Shown here in pieces: positions 7,355 through 15,646 of a DNA stretch of 64,000 nucleotides. Position 1 is the stretch's first letter. Each line of letters opens with the position of its first letter. The DNA is from JAWRCU01 sp033542235. GTDB lineage: Bacteria > Pseudomonadota > Alphaproteobacteria > Rhizobiales > Rhizobiaceae. A model generated the notes under the pieces. That model was not told the DNA's origin, made no database searches, and saw only the letters and a program-made list of their open reading frames with translations. The position numbers and the translations under genes were made by a program. The stretch covers positions 248,001 to 312,000 of the forward strand of contig NZ_JAWRCU010000003.1 of the NCBI RefSeq assembly GCF_033542235.1. The letters run 5' to 3'.

Positions 7355-8596
7355 CTAATCCGTCGGCCCTGTGCGCGGGTCGAGCCGGGCGGCTTCGGGC
7401 GTGATCACCCGATCGGACGGCAATGTCTTGAACGCATCCTTCGCCGCTTGCGGCACCGGCGCCCGGCGATTGATGCGCAGCAGCGTATAGGCGGCCAGGG
7501 AAAGATGCGCGAGCGCCGTCGCCAGGAACAGGCTTTCGGGCCGCAACTCTCCCATCAGCAGCGCGCCGAGAACGGGACCGACCATCGTGCCGAACCCGTA
7601 GAGCAGCAGAAGTCCGCCAGAGACCTTCACGAACTCCTCCTGCCTCGCATGGTCGTTGGCATGGGCAACGGCAATCGAATAGAGCGTGTAGGCAAGCGCG
7701 CCGTAGCCCCCTGTCATGACGATGACGAGCGGGCCTGAACGCGGCTGCACCAGGAAGACGAGCAGGGCGAACACGGAAGCGCCGACAGCCGCGGCCGACA
7801 GCACATAGCGCCGGTCGGTCAGGTCGGAGACGCGGCCGGCCGGCAGCTGCATGACCGCGCCCGAGACGACGACGATGCTCATCATCAGCGCGATCTCGAC
7901 AGTCGAGATGCCGATGCGCGCGCCATAGACCGCTCCCAACGTCCCCCAGGCGCCGTTCGCGATCCCGATCAGAAAGCAGCCGACGAAGGAGACCGGGGAA
8001 TTCGCATAGAGGCTTTTGAGGTCGAGCGAGACGTTCTCCAGCGGCCTCGGCGTCGCCTGCGAGGAGACGGCCGTCGGGATCAGCGAGCAGCAGAAGAATA
8101 TGCCGGCGACCATGAACAGCGACGCCTGCGTGACGTCGCCGGCCGCGACAATCATCTGGCCCGCCATGATCGAGGCGTAGGTGACCATCATGTAGAGGCC
8201 GAACACGGTGCCGCGGTTCTTGTTGGTGGCCTTCTCATTGAGCCAGCTCTCGATCACCATGAAGCAGCCCGCCATGCTGAAGCCGGTGAAGGCGCGCAAG
8301 GCGATCCAGACATATTCGTTGATGATGAGCCCGGTGAGCAGCGCGATAATGGCGCCGGACGCGGCAAAGGCCCCGAAGGCACGGACGTGGCCAACGTTGC
8401 GCACCAGCCGCGGCGCGAAGAAGCAGCCTGCCACGAACCCTCCTGCCCAGGCCGTTCCGAGGAGGCCGAGCGAGGTCGTCGAAAAGCCTTCGGCCTGCCC
8501 CCTCAATGGCAGGAGCAGCCCATGCAGGCCGGACGCGGCGAGCAGGAAGGCGGTACCCCGAAGAAGGGAAAATATCGGGCGATAGGCTGCAAGCAT
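7355..8596 (-). CDS. Major facilitator superfamily transporter (YcaD-like)
   Basis: A 413-residue inner-membrane protein with about 12 transmembrane helices in two bundles. Features of the YcaD-like MFS group are visible: an N-terminal TTSLGLLGTAWAGGFVAGC helix, R at the 2-3 loop (APRLVRNVGHVRAFG) and FSMAGCFMVIESWLNEKATNKNRG after helix 4. The second half starts near residue 205. Substrate unknown; the family comprises putative drug or metabolite exporters. The C-terminal 35 residues are hydrophilic. The ATG at 8596 is the only start giving a full first helix. Confidence 0.9.
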   Translation of the reverse strand: MLAAYRPIFSLLRGTAFLLAASGLHGLLLPLRGQAEGFSTTSLGLLGTAWAGGFVAGCFFAPRLVRNVGHVRAFGAFAASGAIIALLTGLIINEYVWIALRAFTGFSMAGCFMVIESWLNEKATNKNRGTVFGLYMMVTYASIMAGQMIVAAGDVTQASLFMVAGIFFCCSLIPTAVSSQATPRPLENVSLDLKSLYANSPVSFVGCFLIGIANGAWGTLGAVYGARIGISTVEIALMMSIVVVSGAVMQLPAGRVSDLTDRRYVLSAAAVGASVFALLVFLVQPRSGPLVIVMTGGYGALAYTLYSIAVAHANDHARQEEFVKVSGGLLLLYGFGTMVGPVLGALLMGELRPESLFLATALAHLSLAAYTLLRINRRAPVPQAAKDAFKTLPSDRVITPEAARLDPRTGPTD

Positions 8597-8691
8597 GCTT
8601 TACCCGCGGCAGGTTCGTGGAGAGCGAATCGGATGCCGTTCAAGACAGGATTAATCGGGCGATTCGGCGGCGAGCATGTGCCGGCGTGCGA

Positions 8692-8886
8692 CTAACTGCG
8701 CTTGAAAAGCGCCTCGGCGGCCGCTTTGGTCGAGCCCTTCGCGGAAAGCTCGGCTTCGAGCCGGGCGATCTCGGCCTGGAGCTGCCCGATGCGCTCCGTG
8801 AGTTCGCCTGCCGACAGTCGCGACAGATCCTCGCCAATCACATGGACCCTAACACGCTTGACGGGCTCGTCGTCGAAGATCGCCAT
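8692..8886 (-). CDS. DUF1192 protein
   Basis: A 64-residue protein, MAIFDDEPVKRV at its start, followed by a coiled-coil helix ERIGQLQAEIARLEAELSAKG. This is the DUF1192 family, small proteins typical of alphaproteobacteria with unknown function. The CGGAGGAG ribosome-binding site just upstream is near-perfect and fixes the start at 8886. It is divergent from the quinone oxidoreductase gene, the arrangement commonly seen for these two genes, with about 87 bases of shared promoter region. Confidence 0.92.
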   Translation of the reverse strand: MAIFDDEPVKRVRVHVIGEDLSRLSAGELTERIGQLQAEIARLEAELSAKGSTKAAAEALFKRS

Positions 8887-8973
8887 AGACTCCTCCGTTT
8901 GCATGGTCACTCCATGACAGAATACATAGGAGGGCGGGTGGTGCAAATGCGGCGGGTCGAAGGAGAGGCAAAC

Positions 8974-9984
8974 ATGGCGAATTCCGGAAAGCTGCCGTTC
9001 AAGATGACGGCGATCGCAATCTCCGAGCCGGGCGGGCCGCGGGTGCTGAAGCCCGAGAAGCGTGACCTGCCGATATTGCGCGAGGGTGAGATTCTGATCA
9101 GGGTGCGTGCTGCCGGCGTCAACCGGCCTGACGTACAGCAGCGCAAGGGCGCCTACCCGCCGCCACCCGGAGCGTCGGACCTGCCCGGCCTGGAAGTGGC
9201 CGGCGAAATTGCCGCGATCGGCGAAGGAGCCAGGCGCTGGCGTCTCGGCGACGCGGTTTGCGCGCTCACCCCCGGCGGCGGTTATGCAGAGTATGTTCGC
9301 GTGCACGAAACCAACGCGCTGCCCGTCCCGGCCGGCTTCACCTTCAGCGAGGCGGCCGCCCTGCCCGAGACGTTCTTTACCGTCTGGCACAACGTGTTCG
9401 AACGAGGCGCGTTGAAGAAAGGCGAGACGCTGCTCGTGCATGGTGGGTCCTCCGGCATCGGCACGACCGCAATCCAGCTCGCCTCCGCCCTCGGCGCCCA
9501 AGTGGTGACCACCGCCGGCTCGCCTGAGAAATGCCAGGCCTGTCTGAAGCTCGGCGCCGCTCGCGCGGTCAACTACAGGGAAGAGGACTTTGTCGCGGCC
9601 ACGAAAGAGGCGACGGGCGGCCGCGGTGCCGACGTCATCCTCGACATGGTGGGCGGTGACTATGTCAGCAGGAACTACGAGGCGGCCGCGGTTGAAGGCC
9701 GCATCGTCCAGATCGCCGTCCAGCGCGGCGCGGTCGGCAGCGCCGACTTCTCCAAGCTGATGGTGAAGCGCCTCGTCCATACCGGTTCCACGCTGAGGCC
9801 CCGCACGGTCGAGTTCAAAGCCGGCATCGCCGCCGCCCTCGAAGCCCAAGTGTGGCCGCTGCTCGCCGCTCGACGCATTCAGCCGGTCATGGACATGATC
9901 TTTCCGCTTACCGAAGCATGGCGCGCGCATGAGCGCATGGAAGAAGGCGAGCACATCGGCAAGATCGTGCTGGATGTGGCGTAA
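8974..9984 (+). CDS. NAD(P)H quinone oxidoreductase, MDR superfamily (PIG3-like)
   Basis: A 336-residue zinc-free medium-chain dehydrogenase/reductase. After an N-terminal GroES-like domain with RVRAAGVNRPDVQQRKGAYPPPPG (about 40-63), the nucleotide-binding domain carries LLVHGGSSGIGTTAIQLA (about 151-168). The pattern matches PIG3-type quinone oxidoreductases, which reduce quinones with NADPH. The start at 8974 has an AGGAGAGG site; the frame is open back to 8506 but that part overlaps other genes. The gene is divergent from DUF1192 and followed by a palindromic repeat. Confidence 0.92.
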   Translation: MANSGKLPFKMTAIAISEPGGPRVLKPEKRDLPILREGEILIRVRAAGVNRPDVQQRKGAYPPPPGASDLPGLEVAGEIAAIGEGARRWRLGDAVCALTPGGGYAEYVRVHETNALPVPAGFTFSEAAALPETFFTVWHNVFERGALKKGETLLVHGGSSGIGTTAIQLASALGAQVVTTAGSPEKCQACLKLGAARAVNYREEDFVAATKEATGGRGADVILDMVGGDYVSRNYEAAAVEGRIVQIAVQRGAVGSADFSKLMVKRLVHTGSTLRPRTVEFKAGIAAALEAQVWPLLAARRIQPVMDMIFPLTEAWRAHERMEEGEHIGKIVLDVA

Positions 9985-9986
9985 GG

Positions 9987-10094
9987 AGCGAGTAGCGAAT
10001 AGGGAGTAGCGAATAGCGAATGCACGAATACTGAACAGTTCGGCAACCCGCTGATTGTAGGGAACCATTCGCTATTCCCTATTCGCTACTCGCT
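9987..10094. repeat. Palindromic element built of short tandem units
   Basis: The arms 9987-10005 and 10076-10094 form a perfect 19-bp inverted repeat (AGCGAGTAGCGAATAGGGA and complement). The left arm and the following bases are tandem variants of a GAGTAGCGAATAG unit. The element begins directly after the oxidoreductase stop codon. The same architecture with a different unit sequence recurs at 14361-14483. It may act as a terminator or mRNA-stabilising hairpin; no transposition gene is present. Confidence 0.85.
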
Positions 10095-10248
10095 TCATCT
10101 GAACCTCAGGCCCTGACGAAAAAAATCTGTACCCAGCTGTCGAATCCCGTGACCGTCGCCCGACGTGTGGGTAGAGCGAGGGATCACCTCGGGATCAGAA
10201 AGCCCGGAGTGCCCGGCTCATGAAGGAAACCGAACGGAGAAAATCGAT

Positions 10249-10680
10249 ATGCGTTTCATGGTGATCGTGAAGGCCACGAAGGAAAGCGAGGCCGGGAAGA
10301 TGCCGAGCACGGAGCTGCTCACCGCGATGGGCAAGTACAATGAGGAGCTCGTCAAGGCCGGCATCATGCTCGCCGGCGACGGCTTGCACCCCAGCTCGAA
10401 GGGCGCACGGGTGCGCTTCACCGGCGCGAAGCGCACGGTGATCGACGGGCCATTCGCCGAAACCAAGGAGCTGATCGCCGGGTTCTGGATCTGGCAGGTA
10501 CGCTCGCTCGACGAGGCGATCGAATGGGTGAAGCGCTGCCCGAACCCGATGGAGAGCGAATCCGAGATCGAGATCCGCCAGATCTTCGAGGCTGAGGATT
10601 TCGGCGAAGCCTTCACGCCGGAGCTGCGCGAGCAGGAAGAGCGGCTCATAGCCGAGACGGAGAAGCTGCGGAAGGGTTAG
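10249..10680 (+). CDS. YCII-related (DGPF domain) protein
   Basis: A 143-residue protein of the YCII/DGPF family, dimeric alpha-beta-barrel proteins. The start MRFMVIVKATKESEAG, the central AGDGLHPSSKGARV and the family tag DGPFAETKELIAGFWIWQV (about 68-86) are all present. Many relatives are encoded beside extracytoplasmic-function sigma factors, but none is seen here. The start at 10249 follows CGGAGA; the frame extends back to 10165 without support. Function unknown; it lies alone between two palindromic repeats. Confidence 0.87.
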   Translation: MRFMVIVKATKESEAGKMPSTELLTAMGKYNEELVKAGIMLAGDGLHPSSKGARVRFTGAKRTVIDGPFAETKELIAGFWIWQVRSLDEAIEWVKRCPNPMESESEIEIRQIFEAEDFGEAFTPELREQEERLIAETEKLRKG

Positions 10681-10761
10681 CGCTGTAATTCGCTTAATGC
10701 GCCCTTCATCGCGAAGGCCCATTTTGCACCAGTGAGGCAATTGCCAACGGCCTCAAGATTG

Positions 10762-10951
10762 ACCGTTGGCGCTGCCCCTCACCTGGCTGCCGCCATCCTC
10801 TCCCCGTAAACGGGGAGAGGCAGAACTGCCGCTTTGATTTCGCCAATCGCCAGCGTTGCAGAGAGGAAGCGCCTTCAAAAACGGCCGGCGTCCTTCTCCC
10901 CGTTTACGGGGAGAAGTGCCCGGCAGGGCGATGAGGGGCAGCGCCGACGGT
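10762..10951. repeat. Dispersed palindromic repeat, about 190 bp
   Basis: Terminal inverted repeats at 10762-10783 and 10930-10951 differ at two positions. Inside are two hairpins of the type CTCTCCCCGT-AAACGGGGAGAG (10798-10819) and TTCTCCCCG-TTTACGGGGAGAA, and a core at 10836-10858 that recurs at 20705-20727 and 33485-33507. This element accounts for most of the 411-base gap between the YCII gene and pyk. It is a non-coding repeat of the kind scattered through rhizobial genomes. Confidence 0.87.
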
Positions 10952-11091
10952 TTTAAAGCTACCATCGGCGGTCTCAACCGCCATGCTGATCCCGCCCTCT
11001 CCCCATCTCACAGGATGGGGATGAAACGGCGTGTTGTCGCTATAGCGCGCCCGCGTCCGTTTCAGTCCAAATCGACCACGGCGCCACCAAC

Positions 11092-12528
11092 TCAGCTATT
11101 ACCGCCGCCCTCCAGGCCGACATAGGCGATGCGCAGCATGTTGGTCGAGCCGGGTGTTCGCAGCGGCACGCCGGCCGTGATGATGACGCGGTCACCTGGT
11201 TTGGCGAAACCTTCCTGAAAGGCGATGCGGCAGGCGCGATCGACCATGTCGTCGAGGTCAGTCGCGTCCGGGGTAACCACGCAGTGCGTCCCCCAGAGCA
11301 GCGACAGGCGGCGTGCGGTCGCGACGATCGGTGAGAGAGCGACAATGGGAACCTGCGGACGCTCGCGCGCGGCGCGCAGTCCGGTGGTGCCCGAGGCAGT
11401 ATAGGTGACGATGGCCGACAGCTTCAGCGTCTCGGCGATTTCACGGGCCGCCAGCGAGATCGCGTCGGCGCCGGTCGCTTCAGGCTCCGAGCGCTGCGCG
11501 TTGATGATGCCGGCATAGGTCGGATCGCGTTCGATCCGCTCGGCAATCCGGTTCATCGTGGCGACTGCCTCGACGGGATATTGCCCGGCGGCCGACTCGG
11601 CCGACAGCATGATGGCGTCGGCGCCTTCGAACACCGCGGTCGCCACGTCCGAAACCTCTGCGCGGGTCGGAACCGGTGCGGAGATCATCGATTCCAGCAT
11701 CTGCGTGGCCACGACGACGGGCTTGCCGGCGCGCCGCGCTGCACGGGTGATCTGCTTCTGAATCCCGGGCACGGCCTCGAGCGGCATCTCGACGCCGAGG
11801 TCCCCGCGCGCCACCATCAGCGCGTCCGACAGCTCGATGATTTCGGCAAGGCGGGCGACGGCCTGCGGCTTCTCGATCTTGGAAAGGATCAGTGCCCGGC
11901 CCCGCGCTACCTTCCGCGCTTCGGCAAGATCTTCCGGCCGCTGGATGAAGGAGAGCGCCACCCAGTCGACACCCGCGGCGAGCACCGCATCGAGATCCTT
12001 GCGGTCCTTTTCGGTGAGAGCGCCGACCGGCAGCTCGGTGTCCGGCAGGCTGACGCCCTTCTTGTCGGAAATTTTGTTGCCGGCAACGACCTTGCAGGTG
12101 ATCGCCTTGCCATCGCTGGAGACCGCCTTGAGCTGCAGCTTGCCGTCGTCGATCAGGAGCCGGTCGCCGGCTTCGACCGAAGCGAGGATCTCCGGATGAG
12201 GCAGGTGAACGCGCGTCGAGTCGCCGGGAGCGGGATCGTCGTCGAGCGTGAATACCTGGCCGAGCTGAAGAGGCACAGCGCCTTCCGCGAACTTGCCGAC
12301 ACGCAGCTTCGGCCCTTGCAGATCGGCGAGGATGCCAATCGGCCGCCCGAGCTCTTCCTCGACCTCCCGAATGCGGCCGACCAGCGCCTCCATCGAGGGA
12401 TGGTCGGTATGGCTCATATTGATGCGGAAGACGTCGGCGCCGGCCTGGAACAGCTTCCTTATCGTTGCCTTGTCGGATGAGGCCGGTCCGAGTGTGGCGA
12501 GGATCTTGACCTTGCGGCTGCGTCTCAT
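11092..12528 (-). CDS. pyk: Pyruvate kinase
   Basis: A 478-residue glycolytic enzyme converting phosphoenolpyruvate and ADP to pyruvate and ATP. Signatures in order: RRSKVKILATLGPASSD at the N-terminus, NMSHTDH (about 39-45), the B domain (roughly 70-170), ILSKIEKPQAVARLAEI near 220, the active-site block ARGDLGVEMP (about 245-254), and AGKPVVVATQMLESM followed by PTRAEVSDVATAVFEGADAIMLSAESA. Length is normal. Its start overlaps the stop of the upstream DUF1036 gene by 4 bases (ATGA), indicating coupling. Confidence 0.97.
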   Translation of the reverse strand: MRRSRKVKILATLGPASSDKATIRKLFQAGADVFRINMSHTDHPSMEALVGRIREVEEELGRPIGILADLQGPKLRVGKFAEGAVPLQLGQVFTLDDDPAPGDSTRVHLPHPEILASVEAGDRLLIDDGKLQLKAVSSDGKAITCKVVAGNKISDKKGVSLPDTELPVGALTEKDRKDLDAVLAAGVDWVALSFIQRPEDLAEARKVARGRALILSKIEKPQAVARLAEIIELSDALMVARGDLGVEMPLEAVPGIQKQITRAARRAGKPVVVATQMLESMISAPVPTRAEVSDVATAVFEGADAIMLSAESAAGQYPVEAVATMNRIAERIERDPTYAGIINAQRSEPEATGADAISLAAREIAETLKLSAIVTYTASGTTGLRAARERPQVPIVALSPIVATARRLSLLWGTHCVVTPDATDLDDMVDRACRIAFQEGFAKPGDRVIITAGVPLRTPGSTNMLRIAYVGLEGGGNS

Positions 12529-13043
12529 TGCGTACCTGTGCCTGTGACGGCTGCCGAGCCGTCTGTCGCGGGTTCGTCGGTCAGTTGGACCATCCAGCTC
12601 GCCTGTTCACCCGTGTCGTATTCCTGGAAACCGGCTTTCTGGAAGCCGCGCGCGAAGCAGTCATTGACGCCGGCAATCTTGAACTCTTTTTCCGCCACGC
12701 ACATGTTGATCGGACCATCCCAGCGCCCGCCCCGCTCGGCGTCTTCTGCATAAAGATAGTAATAGCGTGATGACAGCGGTCCCTCGATCAGCGTCTTGCA
12801 GGTCGAGCCGTCGATGTGCCACCAGCCCTCGGTCACCCAGCCTGTCTTGGCGCGATAGCCGATCGCCACGCCGACCAAGGTCTGTGTCGCATTGCATACG
12901 CGGAAATCGGCATGGGCAGGACTTGCGGAAACGGCGGAAAGCAAGGGTGCAGCGAGCATGAGCATAAGCGCCGCCGCGAAACGGCGTGAAGCGCGCCGTC
13001 CGGCGAGGTCCATCCTCATGCACTTGGAACGTGAAATCAGCAT
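12525..13043 (-). CDS. Exported DUF1036 protein
   Basis: A protein of about 172 residues with an N-terminal signal sequence (hydrophobic stretch ending SASPAHA) and a DUF1036 domain: FRVCNATQTLVGVAIGYRAKTGWVTEGWW, then CKTLIEGPLSSRYYYLYAEDA and a cysteine-containing C-terminal part. DUF1036 proteins are periplasmic or surface-associated and of unknown function, common next to pyk in rhizobia. Starts at 13043, 13019 or 13013 all give a signal peptide; 13043 has AGGG about 11 bases upstream, 13013 is preceded by ATGAGG. Overlap with pyk implies an operon. Confidence 0.87.
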   Translation of the reverse strand: MLISRSKCMRMDLAGRRASRRFAAALMLMLAAPLLSAVSASPAHADFRVCNATQTLVGVAIGYRAKTGWVTEGWWHIDGSTCKTLIEGPLSSRYYYLYAEDAERGGRWDGPINMCVAEKEFKIAGVNDCFARGFQKAGFQEYDTGEQASWMVQLTDEPATDGSAAVTGTGTQ

Positions 13044-13250
13044 CGGTCGAAGCACCCTTTTCGGAAAAGTCCGAACGCATGTCAACGCGCACCCGCGACT
13101 GGCCCCAATCGATTTAGAGGAACACGGCGCATCGATCTGCTCTTCTCACGCGCATCCGCCAAAAGATTGGCCAAAGCGCGGCATTGCGCCACCGGTGCGT
13201 TCGTGGAATGACGAGACCTGAATCGTATCAGCCCCGCGAATCTATCCCGC

Positions 13251-14048
13251 ATGACCCGAACGGCCGTCTTTCCACCATTCGAGATCGTCGACGGCGCCCG
13301 CGACCGAGGGCTCGTGCTGGTTGCCGACCACGCCAAGCGCGAGCTGCCGGAGGAGTATGGCGATCTCGGCCTCCCCTCCGAGGAATTTGAACGCCACATC
13401 GCCTATGACATCGGTGTCGAGAACGTGACGCGCCGGCTCGCCGCCTTGACCGGCGCGCCTGCGGTCATGGCCAATTTCTCGCGGCTCCTGATTGATCCCA
13501 ATCGCGGCGAGGACGATCCGACGCTGATCCGTCAGCTCTATGATGGCACTGTCGTGGCGGGAAACTACCCACTCGCGGTCGAGGAGCGGGAACGACGGAT
13601 AGAACGTTTCTATCGACCCTACCACGACGCCGTCGCGGCGATGATCGCTTCCGTTGCGTTGGCTTCCGGGCACGCGCCTTTGATCTTCTCGGTCCACTCC
13701 TTCACGCCGGTGATGCAGGGCCACGTGCGGCCATGGCATGTCGGTGTGCTCTGGGATCTGGACGACCGCGCTCCGCACCAGCTGATCGACATGTTGAGGA
13801 TGGATGCCACCCTGACCGTCGGCGACAATGAGCCCTATGACGGCGCGTTGCGCGGCGACACGATGTATCGCCACGCGATCGTCAACGGCTTTGCGCATGC
13901 GCTGATCGAGATACGGCAGGACCTGATCGCCGACGAAGCCGGCGCGGGCGCCTGGGCCGACCGCCTCGCGCCGATCATTGACGCAATCAACCGGCGCCCC
14001 GATATTCACAAGGTGAAGCGATACGGCTCGCGTACAGGGCCGATGTGA
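13251..14048 (+). CDS. N-formylglutamate amidohydrolase family protein
   Basis: A 265-residue hydrolase of the HutG-like N-formylglutamate amidohydrolase family, which removes formate from N-formyl-glutamate or related amides. The metal-binding patterns are seen as VADHAKRELP (about 25-34), DPNRGEDD (about 82-89) and VHSFTPVMQG (about 144-153). No hut genes are nearby, so a role in histidine breakdown is not supported; rhizobia carry several paralogues of unknown substrate. The next gene (DUF1244) begins within or just after its stop codon, so the two are probably co-transcribed. Confidence 0.9.
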   Translation: MTRTAVFPPFEIVDGARDRGLVLVADHAKRELPEEYGDLGLPSEEFERHIAYDIGVENVTRRLAALTGAPAVMANFSRLLIDPNRGEDDPTLIRQLYDGTVVAGNYPLAVEERERRIERFYRPYHDAVAAMIASVALASGHAPLIFSVHSFTPVMQGHVRPWHVGVLWDLDDRAPHQLIDMLRMDATLTVGDNEPYDGALRGDTMYRHAIVNGFAHALIEIRQDLIADEAGAGAWADRLAPIIDAINRRPDIHKVKRYGSRTGPM

Positions 14049-14059
14049 TGGAGGATGCC

Positions 14060-14362
14060 ATGCGCAACCTGACCAAAGAGCAACGGCGCGATTTCGAGGC
14101 TCAAGCCTTCCGGACGCTCGTCGAGCACCTGCGCAAGCGCACGGACGTGCAGAACATCGACCTCATGAATCTCGCCGGCTTCTGCCGCAACTGCCTGTCG
14201 AACTGGTATCGCGACGCGGCCAACGCCGCCGGCGTCGATCTCGGCAAAGACGAATCCCGCGAGATCATTTACGGCATGCCTTATGCCGAGTGGCAGGCGA
14301 AGTACCAGATCGAGGCTTCGGACGCGAAGAAGGCGGAGTTCGAGAAGAAGCGGCCGGATTAG
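14060..14362 (+). CDS. DUF1244 protein
   Basis: A 100-residue protein matching DUF1244, a small alpha-helical family of proteobacteria. The conserved part NIDLMNLAGFCRNCLSNWYRDAA includes the two cysteines (CRNC), which may bind metal. The start at 14060 is favoured by a GGAGG site 5 bases away; in-frame GTG at 14045 and ATG at 14048 would overlap the preceding gene. Function unknown. It is followed by a palindromic element at 14361-14483 that begins at the stop codon. Confidence 0.9.
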   Translation: MRNLTKEQRRDFEAQAFRTLVEHLRKRTDVQNIDLMNLAGFCRNCLSNWYRDAANAAGVDLGKDESREIIYGMPYAEWQAKYQIEASDAKKAEFEKKRPD

Positions 14363-14483
14363 GGCAGTAGGGCAATAAGGCAGTAGGGCAATAGGGGAAC
14401 AAAAAACGTGGCCGCTTCTCACGGGCTGCTGCCAGAAGATCGAGCGGGTCCCTAGCGCCGCCTCCCTATTGCCCTACTGCCTT
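14361..14483. repeat. Palindromic element built of short tandem units, second copy
   Basis: Arms 14377-14396 and 14464-14483 form a perfect 20-bp inverted repeat (AAGGCAGTAGGGCAATAGGG and complement). The left side is a tandem duplication of a GGCAGTAGGGCAATA unit. The element starts at the DUF1244 stop codon. The layout is that of the element at 9987-10094 although the unit sequence differs. Confidence 0.85.
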
Positions 14484-14570
14484 CCCCCTTGACCCCTCCG
14501 CCCGGTTCGGGCATCGAACCCGCCGCACGACAGCCGCCCGAGTCGCGGCAGAGCTTTGGGGAGTTAAGGT

Positions 14571-14831
14571 ATGGCCGACGAAATCAGCGAAACCAGCCAG
14601 ACCGTTGCGGCCGGCCAGCTTCGCGCCTTCATCGAGCGCATCGAGCGCCTCGAGGAGGAAAAGAAGACAATCGCCGACGATATCAAGGACGTCTACGCCG
14701 AAGCGAAGGGCACCGGCTTCGATACGAAAGCGGTGCGCACGATCATCCGCCTGCGCAAGCAGGATCAGGCCGAGCGGCAGGAAGCGGAAGCGATTCTCGA
14801 TCTCTACAAGGCAGCGCTGGGCATGGAGTAA
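14571..14831 (+). CDS. gapR: GapR chromosome-structuring protein (DUF2312)
   Basis: An 86-residue protein with the DUF2312 layout: AGQLRAFIERIERLEEEKKTIADDIKDVYAEAKGTGFDTKAVRTIIRLRKQ across residues 14-64. In Caulobacter, GapR is a nucleoid-associated protein that binds overtwisted AT-rich DNA ahead of replication and transcription and helps topoisomerases. The long N-terminal coiled-coil helix and the basic second part are evident here. Start ATG at 14571 follows GGGGAG. It is monocistronic, convergent with the sugar operon to its right. Confidence 0.95.
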   Translation: MADEISETSQTVAAGQLRAFIERIERLEEEKKTIADDIKDVYAEAKGTGFDTKAVRTIIRLRKQDQAERQEAEAILDLYKAALGME

Positions 14832-14890
14832 GCCGCAGGGGAGGTGGAACCATCTCGGCGGGATAACCGATCCGGCTCCCCGGCTGTCCC

Positions 14891-15646
14891 TTACCAGCCA
14901 CCGTCGACCGCGTAGTTCTGGCCGGTGATCATGCGCGATCTGTCCGAGGCGAGGAACAGCACGAGTTCGGCGACGTCCTCGGGTTGGATGCGCTGCTTGA
15001 GGCACTGGTTTTCGAGAATCCAGTCATTGTACTGCTGCAGTCGGTCGGCGAAGACACGGTTTTCCGCCTCCGAGACCACGGCGCCCGGCGAGACCGCATT
15101 GACGCGGATATTGAAGGGGCCGAGCTCGCGGGCGAGCGACTTGGTGAGGCCGAGCATGGCGCCCTTGCTCGCCACATAGGGGACGTATCCCTCCCAGCGG
15201 CCGTTGAGCGTGACCGAGCAGAAATTGATGATCCGGCCTTCGCGCTTGGCTTTCATTCCGGGCGCGACCGCACGGACCAGCGCGAAAGTCGCGGCGGCGT
15301 TGACGCGCAGCTGCTCCTCATATTCGTCGATCGAGAATTCCTCGAACGGCTTGTTGATGATCAGCGCCGCGTTGGAAACCAGCACGTCGATACCGCCGGC
15401 CTCGTCGGCGAGCGAGCGAACTGCAGCCTCGCTTGCCTTGAGATCGCTGAGATCCTGGCCGACGTAGCGAGCCTCGATCCCAAGCCGCTTCCCGACTTCT
15501 GAAGCCCGGCCCAGGCCGCGCTGGTCGCCCGGGCGGTCGAGCAGCACCAAGCGTGCACCCGCCCTTCCGAACGCCTCGGTCTGCGCGGTGCCGAGCGTGC
15601 CCAGCGCGCCGGTGATGAGGACGGTCTTTCCCGAAAACTCGGACAT
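14891..15646 (-). CDS. Short-chain dehydrogenase/reductase, last gene of the sugar operon
   Basis: A 251-residue classical SDR. The cofactor motif is TGALGTLG (12-19), a spacing variant of TGxxxGxG; the catalytic triad appears as Ser144, Tyr157 and Lys161; the C-terminal ITGQNYAVDGGW is typical. It probably oxidises the sugar, or the keto-deoxy acid formed by the dehydratase, with NAD(P). The start overlaps the stop of the ABC ATPase by one base (TGATG), so it is translated in the same operon. A longer frame extends into the ATPase gene antisense-free only as read-through. Substrate not determinable from sequence. Confidence 0.92.
   Translation of the reverse strand: MSEFSGKTVLITGALGTLGTAQTEAFGRAGARLVLLDRPGDQRGLGRASEVGKRLGIEARYVGQDLSDLKASEAAVRSLADEAGGIDVLVSNAALIINKPFEEFSIDEYEEQLRVNAAATFALVRAVAPGMKAKREGRIINFCSVTLNGRWEGYVPYVASKGAMLGLTKSLARELGPFNIRVNAVSPGAVVSEAENRVFADRLQQYNDWILENQCLKQRIQPEDVAELVLFLASDRSRMITGQNYAVDGGW

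Noticed and set aside
8506..8973. N-terminal extension of the quinone oxidoreductase
   Set aside because: It overlaps the DUF1192 gene and the MFS start; AGGAGAGG and the conserved N-terminus fix the start at 8974.
14494..14530. tRNA-like GGTTCG...CGAACC stretch upstream of gapR
   Set aside because: Only a T-arm-like hairpin is present; no acceptor stem, anticodon arm or correct spacing.
14832..14890. Possible terminator between gapR and the sugar operon
   Set aside because: Short complementary stretches exist but no stable stem with a T run could be found.
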